A stretch of 64,000 nucleotides of DNA from Pseudorhodoferax sp965279475 (lineage in GTDB: Bacteria > Pseudomonadota > Gammaproteobacteria > Burkholderiales > Burkholderiaceae_C). The stretch covers positions 1,488,001 to 1,552,000 of the forward strand of contig CBDIIA010000002.1 in the NCBI GenBank assembly GCA_965279475.1, written 5' to 3'. Below the pieces are notes generated by a model. The model worked only from the letters and a program-made list of their open reading frames with translations, searched no databases and was not told where the DNA came from. Both the position numbers and the translations under genes were made by a program. Position 1 is the first letter of the stretch, and each line of letters begins with the position of its first letter. This document shows positions 51,879 to 61,400 of the stretch, piece by piece.

Positions 51879-53137
51879 AGCCGCATCGGCGGGCGGCGCA
51901 TCTGCTGGCCCGCGGGCTGGCCGCCCGCCGCCGGCGCCTCGCCCACCACGACCTTGTCGCCCACCGCCAGGCCTTCGAGGATCTGTGCGTTGACGTTGTT
52001 GTTGATGCCGACCTTGACCTTGCGCGGCACGGCCTTGCCTTCGGCGTCGAGCACACGCACCGTGTATTGCGACGAGCCTGCGCCCTCGCGGGCTGCGGCG
52101 CGGGCGCCTTCGGGCGGCCGGGCGGCGCCCATTCCCTGGCGATCGCGTTCTCCCAGCGCGGACGACGGGATGCTCACCGCGTCCTTGGCCTCGGCCAGCA
52201 CGATGTAGACCTGCGCAGTCATCGAGATGCGCAGTTGCCCGTCGGGGTTGGGCACGTCGAGCAGGCCGTTGTAGTAGATCGCCGTGGTGGTGCTGGTGCT
52301 CGTGCTGGTGGTGGTGTCGGTCGCGATCGAGTCGGGCGCGGGCTCCACCGTGCGCAAGGTGGTGGTGTAGCGCTTGTCGGGCGCGCCGAGGATCGTGAAG
52401 TAGACCTTCTGCCCGGGCTTCACGCGCACCACGTCGGCCTCGGAGATCTGGGCCTTGACGGTGATGGTGTCGAGCCGTGCCAGCTTGACGATGGTGGGCG
52501 TGCTCTGGTTGGCGTTGACGGTCTGGCCCTCCTGCGCGACCAGCGCCACCACCACGCCGTCGATCGGCGCCAGGATCTTGGTGTAGCCCACATTGACCTG
52601 GGCGGTGTCCACCGCCGTGGTGGCCTGCGCCACCTGGGCCTGCAGCGCCGCGACGTCGGCGCGCGAGGTCTTCAGCGTGGCCTCGGCCGCCTCGTAGCTT
52701 TCGCGCGAGGTGGCGTCGGCGGCCAGCATCTCCTGCTGCCGCTTGAAGGCCAGCTCGGCCTGGATCAGCGAGGCCTGGCGCGAGTTGAGCTGCGCACGCA
52801 CGTTGTCGAGCGCGGCCGTGGCGTTGCGCAGGTTGTTCTGCTGCGTCATCGAGTCGATCTCGGCGATGGGCTGGCCCTTCTGCACCGTGTCGCCCAGGGC
52901 CACCTGCAGCTTCTTGATCTGGCCCGAGACCTGCGCGCCCACGCTCACCTGCTTGAACGCTTGCAGCGTGCCGGTGGCCAGCACCGATTGCTCCAGGTCG
53001 GCCAGCGCGGCGGTGGCGGTCAGGTAGCGCGGCTTGTCCTGCGCCGGGAAAAAAAGCAGTTTGGCGCCGACCGCGAGCGCCGCGACGACGAGCGCGATCA
53101 GCGCGTAGCGAAGAAGAAGTTTGGGCTGGATCAACAT
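51875..53137 (-). CDS. macA: MacA-type periplasmic adaptor
   Basis: A 420-residue membrane fusion protein. N-terminal anchor helix (LLRYALIALVVAALAVGAKLL), lipoyl halves (SVGAQVSGQIKKLQVALGDT and ILAPIDGVVVALVAQEGQTV), a long helical hairpin (about 95-190), beta-barrel and MP domains. A Thr/Ser-rich insert DTTTSTSTSTTTAIYY near residue 275 is unusual in its repetitiveness but matches the place of a known loop. First gene of the macA-macB-OMF operon. Confidence 0.93.
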   Translation of the reverse strand: MLIQPKLLLRYALIALVVAALAVGAKLLFFPAQDKPRYLTATAALADLEQSVLATGTLQAFKQVSVGAQVSGQIKKLQVALGDTVQKGQPIAEIDSMTQQNNLRNATAALDNVRAQLNSRQASLIQAELAFKRQQEMLAADATSRESYEAAEATLKTSRADVAALQAQVAQATTAVDTAQVNVGYTKILAPIDGVVVALVAQEGQTVNANQSTPTIVKLARLDTITVKAQISEADVVRVKPGQKVYFTILGAPDKRYTTTLRTVEPAPDSIATDTTTSTSTSTTTAIYYNGLLDVPNPDGQLRISMTAQVYIVLAEAKDAVSIPSSALGERDRQGMGAARPPEGARAAAREGAGSSQYTVRVLDAEGKAVPRKVKVGINNNVNAQILEGLAVGDKVVVGEAPAAGGQPAGQQMRRPPMRL

Positions 53138-53230
53138 TGCTGCGGACTGTAGCCGTGCGCCGCATAGGCTTGATCTCAAACGGGCAAACGCCCTGTAAAG
53201 TCGCGTTTTCACCAACTGGAGATTTTTCGC

Positions 53231-53653
53231 ATGAAGATCCTGATCGCGGTCGATGGCAGCGCCCACACCAAACGCATGCTGGCCTACCTGGCTGCGCACG
53301 ACGAGTGGCGCGCACAGGCCCATCAGTTCACCGTGCTGCACACGGTGCTGTCGGTGCCACCGCGAGCGTCGTCGTTCCTCGACAAGGCTTCGGTGCAGGC
53401 CTACTACGAAGACGAGGCGCAGAAGGTGTTCAAGCCGATCCGCAGCTTCCTCGGCAAGCAGGGCATCGAGGCCACGTACGTCTACAAGGTCGGCCACCCG
53501 GCGCAGGAGATCGCGACGCTGGCAACCAAGGGCAAGTTCGACCTGCTGATGATGGGCACGCACGGCCACAGCGCGTTCGGCAACCTGGTGATGGGATCGG
53601 TGGTGACCAAGGCCATGGCCTTGTGCGAGGTACCCGTACTGCTGGTACGTTGA
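53231..53653 (+). CDS. Universal stress protein (UspA family)
   Basis: A 140-residue protein with MKILIAVDGSAHTKRMLAYL and the nucleotide-binding signature MGTHGHSAFGNLVMGSVVTK, followed by VPVLLVR. Single-domain ATP-binding Usp. A TGGAGA site precedes the ATG. Divergent from macA; the leader contains no operator I recognise. Confidence 0.95.
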   Translation: MKILIAVDGSAHTKRMLAYLAAHDEWRAQAHQFTVLHTVLSVPPRASSFLDKASVQAYYEDEAQKVFKPIRSFLGKQGIEATYVYKVGHPAQEIATLATKGKFDLLMMGTHGHSAFGNLVMGSVVTKAMALCEVPVLLVR

Positions 53654-53684
53654 CCGGTGGCGCGGGCGCGCGGGCCGCGTCTAC

Positions 53685-53703
53685 AATAAGAATAATTCGT
53701 ATT
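53685..53703 (+). promoter_or_regulatory. Fur-box-like palindrome before the FTR1 gene
   Basis: AATAAGAATAATTCGTATT is a near-perfect 19-bp palindrome (one arm mismatch pair, variable centre), fitting the 9-1-9 Fur site. It lies 34 bases before the chosen start of the iron permease gene. Confidence 0.7.
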
Positions 53704-53737
53704 TGTGTCGGCGCCCCGTGTGCCCGAGCACGCGCCC

Positions 53738-55702
53738 ATGACCCACCTGCCCCTGTTTGCGCGACTGCGCTCCCGTCTGACCCTGCGCGGCCTGCTGCTG
53801 CTGTCCCTGCTGGTCCTGTCCCTGTGTTTCGCGGCCTTGGCCCGGGCCGATGCGGCGTCCGACGAAAAGGCGCAGACGGTCGTGCACATGCTCGACTACG
53901 TGAGCGTCGACTACCCCGAGTTCGTGAAGGACGGCAAAGTCCTCAACCCCGAGGAGTACCAGGAGCAGCGCGAGTTCGCGACGCAGTCCATCGCCCTGCT
54001 GGAGCAACTGCCCGCCGCGCCTGACAAGGCCGCGCTGATCGACAAGGCCAGGCAGTTGCTGGCCGCCATCGATGCCAAGGCCGAGGGCGCCCAGGTCAGC
54101 GCACAGGCCAACGCGGTGCGCGCCGATGTGATCCGGGTCTACAAGATCGCCGTGGCACCCAAGCAGGCGCCCGACCTGGCCCGCGCCGCCGCCCTGTTCG
54201 CGGCCAACTGCGCCGCCTGCCACGGGGCCGAAGGGCGTGGCGACGGCGCGCTGGCCAAGGGCATGGAGCCCGCGCCCAGCAACTTCCACGAGGAAGACCG
54301 CATGAAGCAGCGCAGCATCTACGGGCTGTACAACACCATCGCGCTGGGCGTGGGCGGCACACCGATGCGGCCGTTCAGCGAGATCACCGAGGCCGACCGC
54401 TGGGTACTGGCCTTCTTCGTGAGCGGCATGCGCGCCACACCCGAAGCCGTGGCGCAAGGCGAAGCCTTGTGGAAGCAGGGCAAGGGCAAGGCCGAGTTCG
54501 CAGGTCTGCGCACGCTGGTCACACAGTCGCCCGGCGACAGCGCCACCAAGGGCGGGCCCGAGCTCGACGCCGTACGCGCCTACCTCACCGCCCACCCCGA
54601 GGCGATCCAGGCCGCAGCGCCCGCGCCGCTGGTGTTCACCCGCGCCAAGCTCGACGAAGCCCTGCAGGCCTACCGCAAGGGCGACCGCGACAGCGCCCGC
54701 ACGCTGGCGATCACTGCCTACCTCGAAGGCTTCGAGCTGATCGAGTCCAGCCTGGACAACGTCGACGGCCCGCTGCGCGCGGAAGCCGAACGCGAGATGA
54801 TGGCGCTGCGCTCGCTCATCGGCGACGCAAAGCCGGTCGACGAGGTGGCCGCGCAGATCGACAAGATCAACACCCTGCTCGACCGTGCCGACGAAAAGCT
54901 CGGCGGTAGCCTGTCGACCACCGCGGCCTTCATCAGCTCGTTGCTGATCCTGCTGCGCGAAGGGCTGGAGGCGATCCTGGTCGTGGCCGCCATCGTCGCG
55001 TTCGTGAAGAAGACCGGCCGGCGCGATGCCATGCCGTACATCCATGCCGGCTGGATCGCCGCCGTGGTGCTGGGCGCGGCCACCTGGGCCGTGGCGCACT
55101 ACGTGCTGAGCATCTCGGGTGCGAGCCGCGAGATGACCGAAGGCATCGCCGCGCTGCTTGCCGCTGCCATGCTGTTGTACGTGGGCTACTGGCTGCACAG
55201 CAAGGCCAACGCGCAGGCCTGGAATTCGTTCGTGCGCACGCAGGTCACCGAGGCGCTGGGCAAACGCACGCTGTGGGCCATGGCCGGCATCTCCTTCCTG
55301 GCCGTGTACCGCGAGCTGTTCGAGATCATCCTGTTCTACGAGACGCTGTGGGTGCAGGTGGGCCCCGATGGCCAGACCGCCGTGCTCGGCGGCATCGCGG
55401 CCGCGGCCGTGCTGCTGTTCCTGATCGGCGGCGCCATCCTCAAGTACAGCGTGCGCCTGCCGATCGGGCCGTTCTTCAACGTCACCTCGGCCCTGCTGGC
55501 GCTGATGGCAGTGGTGTTCGTGGGCAACGGCATCGCCGCGCTGCAGGAAGCTGGTGTGATCGACGCGACGCTGGTGCGCTTCTTCACGCTGCCGTTGCTG
55601 GGCATCCACCCGACCGCGCAGGGCCTGGGCATGCAGGCGCTGGCGGTGGTGCTGGTGGTCACCGGCCTGGTGCTGGGGCGCCGCAGCGCCAGCCACGGAT
55701 AA
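53738..55702 (+). CDS. FTR1 family iron permease with N-terminal cytochrome c domain
   Basis: A 654-residue protein. It has a signal peptide (LLLLSLLVLSLCFAALARADA), a heme c motif CAACH at 158-162 with a downstream methionine candidate, a helical linker, and a C-terminal seven-helix FTR1 permease. Both iron-carrying motifs are present: REGLEAILVV near residue 407 and RELFEIILFYE near 525. FTR1 proteins import iron; the cytochrome domain may couple ferrous oxidation to uptake. ATG 53738 is preferred over GTG 53705, because the Fur-box/promoter lies directly before the GTG. Confidence 0.9.
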   Translation: MTHLPLFARLRSRLTLRGLLLLSLLVLSLCFAALARADAASDEKAQTVVHMLDYVSVDYPEFVKDGKVLNPEEYQEQREFATQSIALLEQLPAAPDKAALIDKARQLLAAIDAKAEGAQVSAQANAVRADVIRVYKIAVAPKQAPDLARAAALFAANCAACHGAEGRGDGALAKGMEPAPSNFHEEDRMKQRSIYGLYNTIALGVGGTPMRPFSEITEADRWVLAFFVSGMRATPEAVAQGEALWKQGKGKAEFAGLRTLVTQSPGDSATKGGPELDAVRAYLTAHPEAIQAAAPAPLVFTRAKLDEALQAYRKGDRDSARTLAITAYLEGFELIESSLDNVDGPLRAEAEREMMALRSLIGDAKPVDEVAAQIDKINTLLDRADEKLGGSLSTTAAFISSLLILLREGLEAILVVAAIVAFVKKTGRRDAMPYIHAGWIAAVVLGAATWAVAHYVLSISGASREMTEGIAALLAAAMLLYVGYWLHSKANAQAWNSFVRTQVTEALGKRTLWAMAGISFLAVYRELFEIILFYETLWVQVGPDGQTAVLGGIAAAAVLLFLIGGAILKYSVRLPIGPFFNVTSALLALMAVVFVGNGIAALQEAGVIDATLVRFFTLPLLGIHPTAQGLGMQALAVVLVVTGLVLGRRSASHG

Positions 55703-55704
55703 AT

Positions 55705-55758
55705 CTCGGCTCGGCAAAGCCGAGCTCCGCGGTGTTCTGTCATTTGGCCGCGCCGGTT
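55705..55758 (+). repeat. Interspersed hairpin repeat, copy B
   Basis: CTCGGCTCGGCAAAGCCGAG begins three bases after the FTR1 stop. It forms a GCTCGGC-AAA-GCCGAGC hairpin followed by TCCGCGGTGTT and TTTGGCCGCGCCGGTT, the same order as copy A at 773-893. One stem pair is exchanged (T-A here for C-G there), which conserves pairing. It could act as terminator or mRNA stabiliser for the FTR1 transcript. Confidence 0.6.
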
Positions 55759-55791
55759 GCAAGCGCGCTCCAAATGCAAATAATTCTCATC
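55757..55791 (+). promoter_or_regulatory. Fur-regulated promoter of the TonB receptor
   Basis: AATGCAAATAATTCTCATC (55773-55791) resembles the Fur box of beta- and gammaproteobacteria. A -35 TTGCAA (55757-55762) and -10 TAATTC (55781-55786), 18 bases apart, overlap it, so iron-bound Fur would block transcription. Confidence 0.7.
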
Positions 55792-55875
55792 GGTTCAGGT
55801 AAACTGAGCGCCTAGCCAGCCACGTCGCATGTCAGCGGAAGGTCAGCCAAAAACCATCTTCTGCCGAGTGTCCTC

Positions 55876-58101
55876 ATGCCCGTTCGATCGCCTGCGCCTT
55901 CGCGCCTCGTTGCCCGTTTTGCCCTGACCCCGCTGGCCCTGTGCCTGGCGCACGTGGCCTGGGCGCAAACCCCACCCGTCGCCGACAGCGGCAAGAGCCT
56001 GTCGGCCGTCACGGTCAACGCCAGTGCCGATGCGTCGGCTGAAGGCCTTGCCAAACCCTATGCCGGCGGTCAGGTGGCGCGCGGCGGGCGGGCCGGTTTC
56101 CTGGGCACGCAGGACAACATGGACACCCCGTTTGCGATCACCAGCTTCACCAACGCGCTGATCCAGAACCAGCAGGCCCGCAGCGTGGGCGACGTGTTGC
56201 AGAACGATCCGTCGGTGCGGGTGGCGCGCGGCTTCGGCAACTTCCAGGAGTCGTACTTCATCCGCGGCTTCCTGCTGAGTTCCGACTACATCGGCTACAA
56301 CGGCCTGTACAGCCTGTTGCCGCGCCAGTACATCTCGTCCGAACTGTTCGAGCGCGTCGAGGTGCTGCATGGCGCCAGCACCTTCCTCACCGGTGCCACA
56401 CCTGGGGGCGACGGCATTGGCGGCACGGTCAACCTGCTGCCCAAACGGGCGACCAACGAACCCCTGTCGCAGGTCACGCTGGGCATGGCCAGCGGCTCGC
56501 AGTTCTATGCGGCAGCCGACATCTCGCGCCGCTTCGGCCCCGACCAGAGCACTGGCGTGCGGCTCAACATGGCGCACCGCAACGGCGGCACCGGTATCGA
56601 CCATGAGGACGTCAAGCTCGACGTGGCCTCGGTCGGCGTCGACTGGCGCAGCCGCAACGTACGGCTGTCCGCCGACATCGGCCACCAGGAACACCGCCTG
56701 AGCGAAACGCGCACCAATGTCAGCCTCAGCGGCGTCACCGTCGTGCCGCGCGCGCCCGACAGCAAGACCAACTGGGCGCAGCCGGGTTCGTATTCGAACG
56801 AGCGCGACACTTTTGGCACGGTGCGCGGCGAAGTCGATATCAACGACAAGGTCACCGCCTGGTTCGCGGCCGGCATGCGCCGCAGCGACGAAGCCAACTC
56901 GCTGCGCAACATCACGGTGACCAACTCGGCCACGGGTGCAGGCAACACCTACCGTTTCGACAACACCGGCGGCGACGACATCAAGACCGGAGAACTCGGC
57001 GTGCGCGGCAAGCTCGATACGGGTCCGGTCCGGCACGCGCTGGTGGCCTCGTATGCGTACTTCAAGTCGGAGCGCGAGAACGCCTACGTGTTCGACTTCC
57101 TCAACACGCAGAACACCAACCTGTACAACCCGGTCCGTACACCGCTGCCGGCCTTCGGGTCCAGCGCGTTCGGCTACGACCTGGCGAACCCGGTGGTCAC
57201 GGCCAAGAAGCGCCTCACCAGCTATGCGTTTGCCGACACCTTGTCGTTCCTCGACGAGACGGTGGAGCTGACGCTGGGCGCGCGCCACCAGACGCTGCAG
57301 ACCGCCGGCTACTCCTACGGCACCGGCCTGCCCGACGGCACCGGTTACGACCAGAGCCGCTGGAGTCCCGCCGGCGGGCTGGTGTTCAAGCTGAACAAGC
57401 AGGTCTCGCTGTATGCCAACAGCATCGAGAGCCTGAGTACCGGCGAAACCGCGCCGGCCCTGTCGGGCAACTTGCCCGTCGCCAATGCAGGCCAGCAACT
57501 GTCGCCCTATGTCGCCAAGCAGAAGGAAGTCGGTGTCAAGTACGACGGCGGCCGTTTCGGTGCCGGCGCTGCGCTGTTCTCGACCGACCGACCCAGAGCG
57601 TTCCGCAACGCTGCGACCGGCATCTTCGGAACCGAAGGCAAGGACAACCACAAAGGTGTCGAACTCACCGTGTTCGGCGAGCCGATGCCCGGCCTGAAGC
57701 TGCTGGGCGGCGTGACCCTGCTCAACGCCAAGCAGAAGACCACCGGCGATGCCAGTACCGACGGCAAACGCGTCATCGGGGTACCGAATGCCCATGCGAG
57801 CTTCAACGCCGAGTGGGCCGTGCCTGGCGTGCGGGGCCTGTCGCTCGACGGCCGACTCACCGCCAGCGGCAGCAGCTATGCGGATTCGGCCAACAGCCTC
57901 AGGGTGCCGGGCTGGACCCGTCTTGACATCGGCGCGCGCTACCTGACCGAGTTGCAGGGTCGCCTGGTGACGCTGCGGGCCCGTGTCGACAACGTCGCCG
58001 ACCGCAACTACTGGTCGTCGGTCGGTGGCTACACCAACGCCGGCTATCTGGTCCTGGGCGCGCCGCGCACCTTCGTGGTGAGCGCCAGCGTCGACTTCTG
58101 A
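55876..58101 (+). CDS. TonB-dependent siderophore receptor
   Basis: A 741-residue outer-membrane receptor. Signal peptide ends AHVAWAQ; the plug domain follows (VGDVLQNDPSVRVARGFGNF, YFIRGFLLSSD, ELFERVEVLHGASTFL), then a 22-strand barrel ending in the aromatic residue SVDF. The plug and barrel match the ferric-siderophore class (FhuE/FoxA-like). The ATG follows the Fur-box promoter. Followed after 7 bases by a PepSY membrane protein. Ligand not identifiable. Confidence 0.93.
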   Translation: MPVRSPAPSRLVARFALTPLALCLAHVAWAQTPPVADSGKSLSAVTVNASADASAEGLAKPYAGGQVARGGRAGFLGTQDNMDTPFAITSFTNALIQNQQARSVGDVLQNDPSVRVARGFGNFQESYFIRGFLLSSDYIGYNGLYSLLPRQYISSELFERVEVLHGASTFLTGATPGGDGIGGTVNLLPKRATNEPLSQVTLGMASGSQFYAAADISRRFGPDQSTGVRLNMAHRNGGTGIDHEDVKLDVASVGVDWRSRNVRLSADIGHQEHRLSETRTNVSLSGVTVVPRAPDSKTNWAQPGSYSNERDTFGTVRGEVDINDKVTAWFAAGMRRSDEANSLRNITVTNSATGAGNTYRFDNTGGDDIKTGELGVRGKLDTGPVRHALVASYAYFKSERENAYVFDFLNTQNTNLYNPVRTPLPAFGSSAFGYDLANPVVTAKKRLTSYAFADTLSFLDETVELTLGARHQTLQTAGYSYGTGLPDGTGYDQSRWSPAGGLVFKLNKQVSLYANSIESLSTGETAPALSGNLPVANAGQQLSPYVAKQKEVGVKYDGGRFGAGAALFSTDRPRAFRNAATGIFGTEGKDNHKGVELTVFGEPMPGLKLLGGVTLLNAKQKTTGDASTDGKRVIGVPNAHASFNAEWAVPGVRGLSLDGRLTASGSSYADSANSLRVPGWTRLDIGARYLTELQGRLVTLRARVDNVADRNYWSSVGGYTNAGYLVLGAPRTFVVSASVDF

Positions 58102-58108
58102 CCGGGCC

Positions 58109-59269
58109 ATGCTGAGCTCCCGTGCCGTCAAGGGCTGGGCCTGGACCCACAAGTGGTCCAGCCTGGTCTGCACGGTCTTCATGCTGCTGCTGTGCCTGAC
58201 TGGCCTGCCGCTGATCTTCCACCACGAGATCGAACACCTGAGCGGCACCGAGATCGAGGCGCCGCCGATGCCGGCGGGCACGCCCTATGCCAGCCTCGAC
58301 AAGGTGCTGGACACGGCCCGCGCGCTCTATCCCGACCGCGTGGTGCAGTTCGCCTCGCAGCCCGAGGACAGCAACGACCTGTGGTTCGTCACGCTCACCC
58401 CCACACCCGCGCCCACCGACGACTTCAAGTCGGTCGCGGTCGACGCGCGCACGGCTGCGGTGCTGGGCGACCGCAAGGTCGACGAGGGTTTCATGTACGT
58501 GATGTTCAAGCTGCACGTCGACCTGTTCGCGGGCCTGCCGGGCAAGCTGTTCCTCGGCTTCATGGGCCTGCTGCTGCTGGTGGCCATCGTCTCCGGCCTG
58601 GTGCTGTACGCGCCCTTCATGCGCAAGCTCGACTTCGGCACCGTGCGGCGCGCGCGCACCACCCGCCTCAAGTGGCTGGACCTGCACAACCTGCTCGGTG
58701 TCGTGACGCTGGTCTGGGCCTTCGTCGTCGGTGCGACCGGCATGGTCAACACCTGGGCCGACCTGGTGATCAAGTACTGGCAGTACGACCAGCTGAGCGC
58801 GCTGCTCGCGCCTTACCAGGGCCAGCCGACCATTCCCGCCGCCGAGCGGGGCTCGGTGCAGCGTTCGCTCGACGCGGCGATGGCGCACACGCCGGGCATG
58901 AAGCTGTCGTTCATCGCGTTCCCGGGCACGGCGTTCTCCAGCCCGCACCACAACACCTTCTTCCTGCGCGGCAACACGCCCGTCACCTCGAAGCTGCTGC
59001 AGCCCGTGCTGGTCGACGCCGGCACCACGCAGGTCACGGCCGCGCCGTCGATGCCCTGGTACCTGACCGGCCTGCTGATCTCGCAGCCGCTGCACTTCGG
59101 CGACTACGGCGGCATGCCGATGAAGATCATTTGGGCGTTGCTCGACCTTGCCACCATCGTGGTGCTGGGCAGCGGCCTGTACCTCTGGCTGCGCCGGCGT
59201 CCAGCGAAGACCTTGAACGAAGAAGCCGGCATGGTGCTGTCGAACAGAACTGAAGGACTACCGATATGA
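58109..59269 (+). CDS. PepSY-associated TM protein (PiuB-like, iron-regulated)
   Basis: A 386-residue inner-membrane protein with four helices and PepSY-type periplasmic regions: WAWTHKWSSLVCTVFMLLLC, LHVDLFAGLPGKLFLGFMGL, LKWLDLHNLLGVVTLVWAFV and LHFGDYGGMPMKIIWALLDL with conserved histidines. The family is found beside siderophore receptors and may reduce ferric siderophore in the periplasm. Overlaps the next small gene by ATGA. Confidence 0.9.
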   Translation: MLSSRAVKGWAWTHKWSSLVCTVFMLLLCLTGLPLIFHHEIEHLSGTEIEAPPMPAGTPYASLDKVLDTARALYPDRVVQFASQPEDSNDLWFVTLTPTPAPTDDFKSVAVDARTAAVLGDRKVDEGFMYVMFKLHVDLFAGLPGKLFLGFMGLLLLVAIVSGLVLYAPFMRKLDFGTVRRARTTRLKWLDLHNLLGVVTLVWAFVVGATGMVNTWADLVIKYWQYDQLSALLAPYQGQPTIPAAERGSVQRSLDAAMAHTPGMKLSFIAFPGTAFSSPHHNTFFLRGNTPVTSKLLQPVLVDAGTTQVTAAPSMPWYLTGLLISQPLHFGDYGGMPMKIIWALLDLATIVVLGSGLYLWLRRRPAKTLNEEAGMVLSNRTEGLPI

Positions 59270-59475
59270 CCTCCGCAACCTGGCGCCTGTGGGGCTGGCC
59301 GATCGTGCTCGGGGTGCTGACCCTCAGCGGTCTGCTCAGCGCCCTGGTGTCCGACGGTTGGGGCGACTGGTGGTCGTGGTTCGCGCTCGGCGTGCCGGTC
59401 GCGGTCTGCGCCTGGTTCGGCTTCGTCCGGCCCCGGTCCGCCGAGAGCAGCCCATGCACCACGCCGCCTTCGTGA
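59266..59475 (+). CDS. 69-aa membrane protein of the iron module
   Basis: A 69-residue protein starting MTSATWRLWGWPIVLGVLTL with two predicted helices (about 11-27 and 38-52). The start overlaps the PepSY gene stop (ATGA). The 3' end overlaps the next gene by 22 bases. Small two-helix proteins at this position are common in Burkholderiales iron clusters; function unknown. Confidence 0.7.
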   Translation: MTSATWRLWGWPIVLGVLTLSGLLSALVSDGWGDWWSWFALGVPVAVCAWFGFVRPRSAESSPCTTPPS

Positions 59476-59804
59476 CCACCGCCTTCAGCGCCGCGCTCGG
59501 CGGCTTCGCCGCCCTGAGCCTGGCGATGGACCGCCACTTCGAAGACGGCTTCGGCCGTGGCCAGTCGGTGGGCCGCTGGCGCGCCTGGCTGCGTGCGGCC
59601 GGTGCGCTGGGTCTGGCGGTCTCGCTGCTCGCCTGCCTGGCCGCCCAAGGCACGAGCCAGGGCTGGGTGCTGTACTTCGGCGTGCTGACCGCCGCCGCGC
59701 TGCCGCTGGTGCTGGTGCTGACCTATGTGCCGCGCTGGGCGCTGCGGGTCTGCGTGGCGGGGCTGGGCGGGATGTGCGTGGCGCTGGTGGTCGCCACGAC
59801 CTAG
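59454..59804 (+). CDS. DUF3325-like small membrane protein of the iron module
   Basis: A 116-residue protein starting MHHAAFVTTAFSAALGGFAA with three helices and the family pieces LSLAMDRHFEDGFGR and AGALGLAVSLLACLAAQG. DUF3325 proteins occur with PepSY proteins and TonB receptors and may support ferric siderophore reduction. Its stop shares bases with the stop of the convergent diguanylate cyclase gene (CTAG at 59801-59804). Confidence 0.75.
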   Translation: MHHAAFVTTAFSAALGGFAALSLAMDRHFEDGFGRGQSVGRWRAWLRAAGALGLAVSLLACLAAQGTSQGWVLYFGVLTAAALPLVLVLTYVPRWALRVCVAGLGGMCVALVVATT

Positions 59805-61390
59805 CTTTCTACGGCCGCCATCACATAACTGCCCCGCCCGCGCTGCTTGGCGTCGTACATCGCCTTGTCGGCGGCGGCCAGCAGGCTGTCCGAGGTCTCG
59901 TTGGCCTGGGTCAGCGCGATGCCGATCGACACGCCGACCCCCACGGTATCGCCGTCCACTGACAGCGGCTGGATGACGATGTCGATGCATTTCTGCGCCA
60001 GGATGCGCACGGCGCGTTCGGCTGGCTCTTCGAGGTCGGCAGCCAGCAGCACGAACTCGTCGCCGCCCATGCGGGCCAGCGTATCGGTCTTGCGCACCAC
60101 ACCGAGCAGCCGCTGCGCGGTCTCCTTCAGCACGGCGTCGCCGGCCTCGTGGCCGCGCGTGTCGTTGATCCGCTTGAAGCCATCGAGGTCGAGGTAGAGC
60201 AGGGCTGCCCGGTTCTTGCGGCGCTGGGTGCGGGCCAGCGCCTGCTGCAGGCGGTCGGCGAACAGCTTGCGGTTCGGCAGGCCGGTCAGCGCGTCGTGGT
60301 GGGCCAGCCGCACCAGCTCGGTCTGGTTGTCGGCGAGTTTGGCCAGCAGCCGGTTGAAGGCGGTCGTCAGGTGGCCGATCTCGTCGTTGCGGACCACACG
60401 CAGCGGTGCCAGCGGCGCGTCGCCGCGGGTCATCTTGTCGGCCTGTTCGGCGGCCCGCAGCAGGGGGCGCAGCAGCCAGGCGACGATGAAGCCCAGCAGC
60501 ACCATGGCGATCGCCACGCCGACGGAGCGGCGGTGCAAGATGAAGTTCTGCATCCGCTCGACCGTGGCCAGCGCTTCGGTGAGCGGCAGGCGCGCCACGA
60601 CGAACCAGCCGCTGCTGGGAACCGGAGCGATGGCCGAGATCTCCTCGACGCCGAAGGCATTGACCGTGGTGCCGCTGCCTCGGTAGCCGGCCATCGCGCG
60701 GTCGTGCAGCAGATTCACGCCATCGGGCGGGGTGGGCTTGAGCGACATGGCCGGGTCGGTCGACGCCACGAACAGGCGGTCGCGCGGCGAGATCAGCAGG
60801 ATGCCGCCGCTCCTGCCGACCCGGGCCTCGCGCAGGTGGTCGAGCAGGCCGTCGAGTCCGAGATCGGCCGTGCCGATCAGCACGGCGCGCACGCGTCCGG
60901 CGCTGTCGGCGACCGGCGTCGCCATGGGCACGGCCGGCTGCTGCGACACCGGGCTCTGCTGCGCGCGGCCGATCGTTGCCTGGCCCTTCAGCGCGCCGGC
61001 CAGGTCGATGGCGCCGGCCGCCACGTCCGGTCCGCCATCGAGCGCCCTGCCCTTGGGGTCGACCACCCGCAGTCCCTGCGAGAACACGGGGTTCAGCGCA
61101 TGCCGCTCGTCGATCCAGTCGCGCAGCCGGGTCGGCTGCGGCAGCAATTCGGCCGGCAGCGTGGCCGACAGCCTCTCGAGGAAACGCTGGCGTTCGGCCA
61201 GGTAGTTGTCGATGTCGCGCGCCACGTAGGCGGCCAGCGCCAGTTGCTGGTCGGCGACCGACTGCGTCAGGTCCTCGCGCAGGAAGCGGGTCAGCTGGAA
61301 GTAGCTGGCCGCCGTACCGAGAACGCTCAGCACGACCCCCATCAGGATCAACCGGGTGACGAGGCTGCTGGCGAACTGCTTGAATTTCAC
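59801..61390 (-). CDS. Diguanylate cyclase with periplasmic Cache-type sensor
   Basis: A 529-residue membrane enzyme that makes c-di-GMP. Helix 1 (SLVTRLILMGVVLSVLGTAA), a large Cache-like periplasmic domain (about residues 40-290), helix 2 (VGVAIAMVLLGFIVAWLL), HAMP, and a GGDEF domain with intact MGGDEF. RKTD five residues before the motif is the inhibitory I-site, so product feedback is likely. The start is the GTG at 61390 (VKFKQFASS), at the hydrophobic N-terminus; the longer open frame upstream lies over yigZ. Confidence 0.92.
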   Translation of the reverse strand: MKFKQFASSLVTRLILMGVVLSVLGTAASYFQLTRFLREDLTQSVADQQLALAAYVARDIDNYLAERQRFLERLSATLPAELLPQPTRLRDWIDERHALNPVFSQGLRVVDPKGRALDGGPDVAAGAIDLAGALKGQATIGRAQQSPVSQQPAVPMATPVADSAGRVRAVLIGTADLGLDGLLDHLREARVGRSGGILLISPRDRLFVASTDPAMSLKPTPPDGVNLLHDRAMAGYRGSGTTVNAFGVEEISAIAPVPSSGWFVVARLPLTEALATVERMQNFILHRRSVGVAIAMVLLGFIVAWLLRPLLRAAEQADKMTRGDAPLAPLRVVRNDEIGHLTTAFNRLLAKLADNQTELVRLAHHDALTGLPNRKLFADRLQQALARTQRRKNRAALLYLDLDGFKRINDTRGHEAGDAVLKETAQRLLGVVRKTDTLARMGGDEFVLLAADLEEPAERAVRILAQKCIDIVIQPLSVDGDTVGVGVSIGIALTQANETSDSLLAAADKAMYDAKQRGRGSYVMAAVES

Positions 61391-61400
61391 TGCGGGCACT

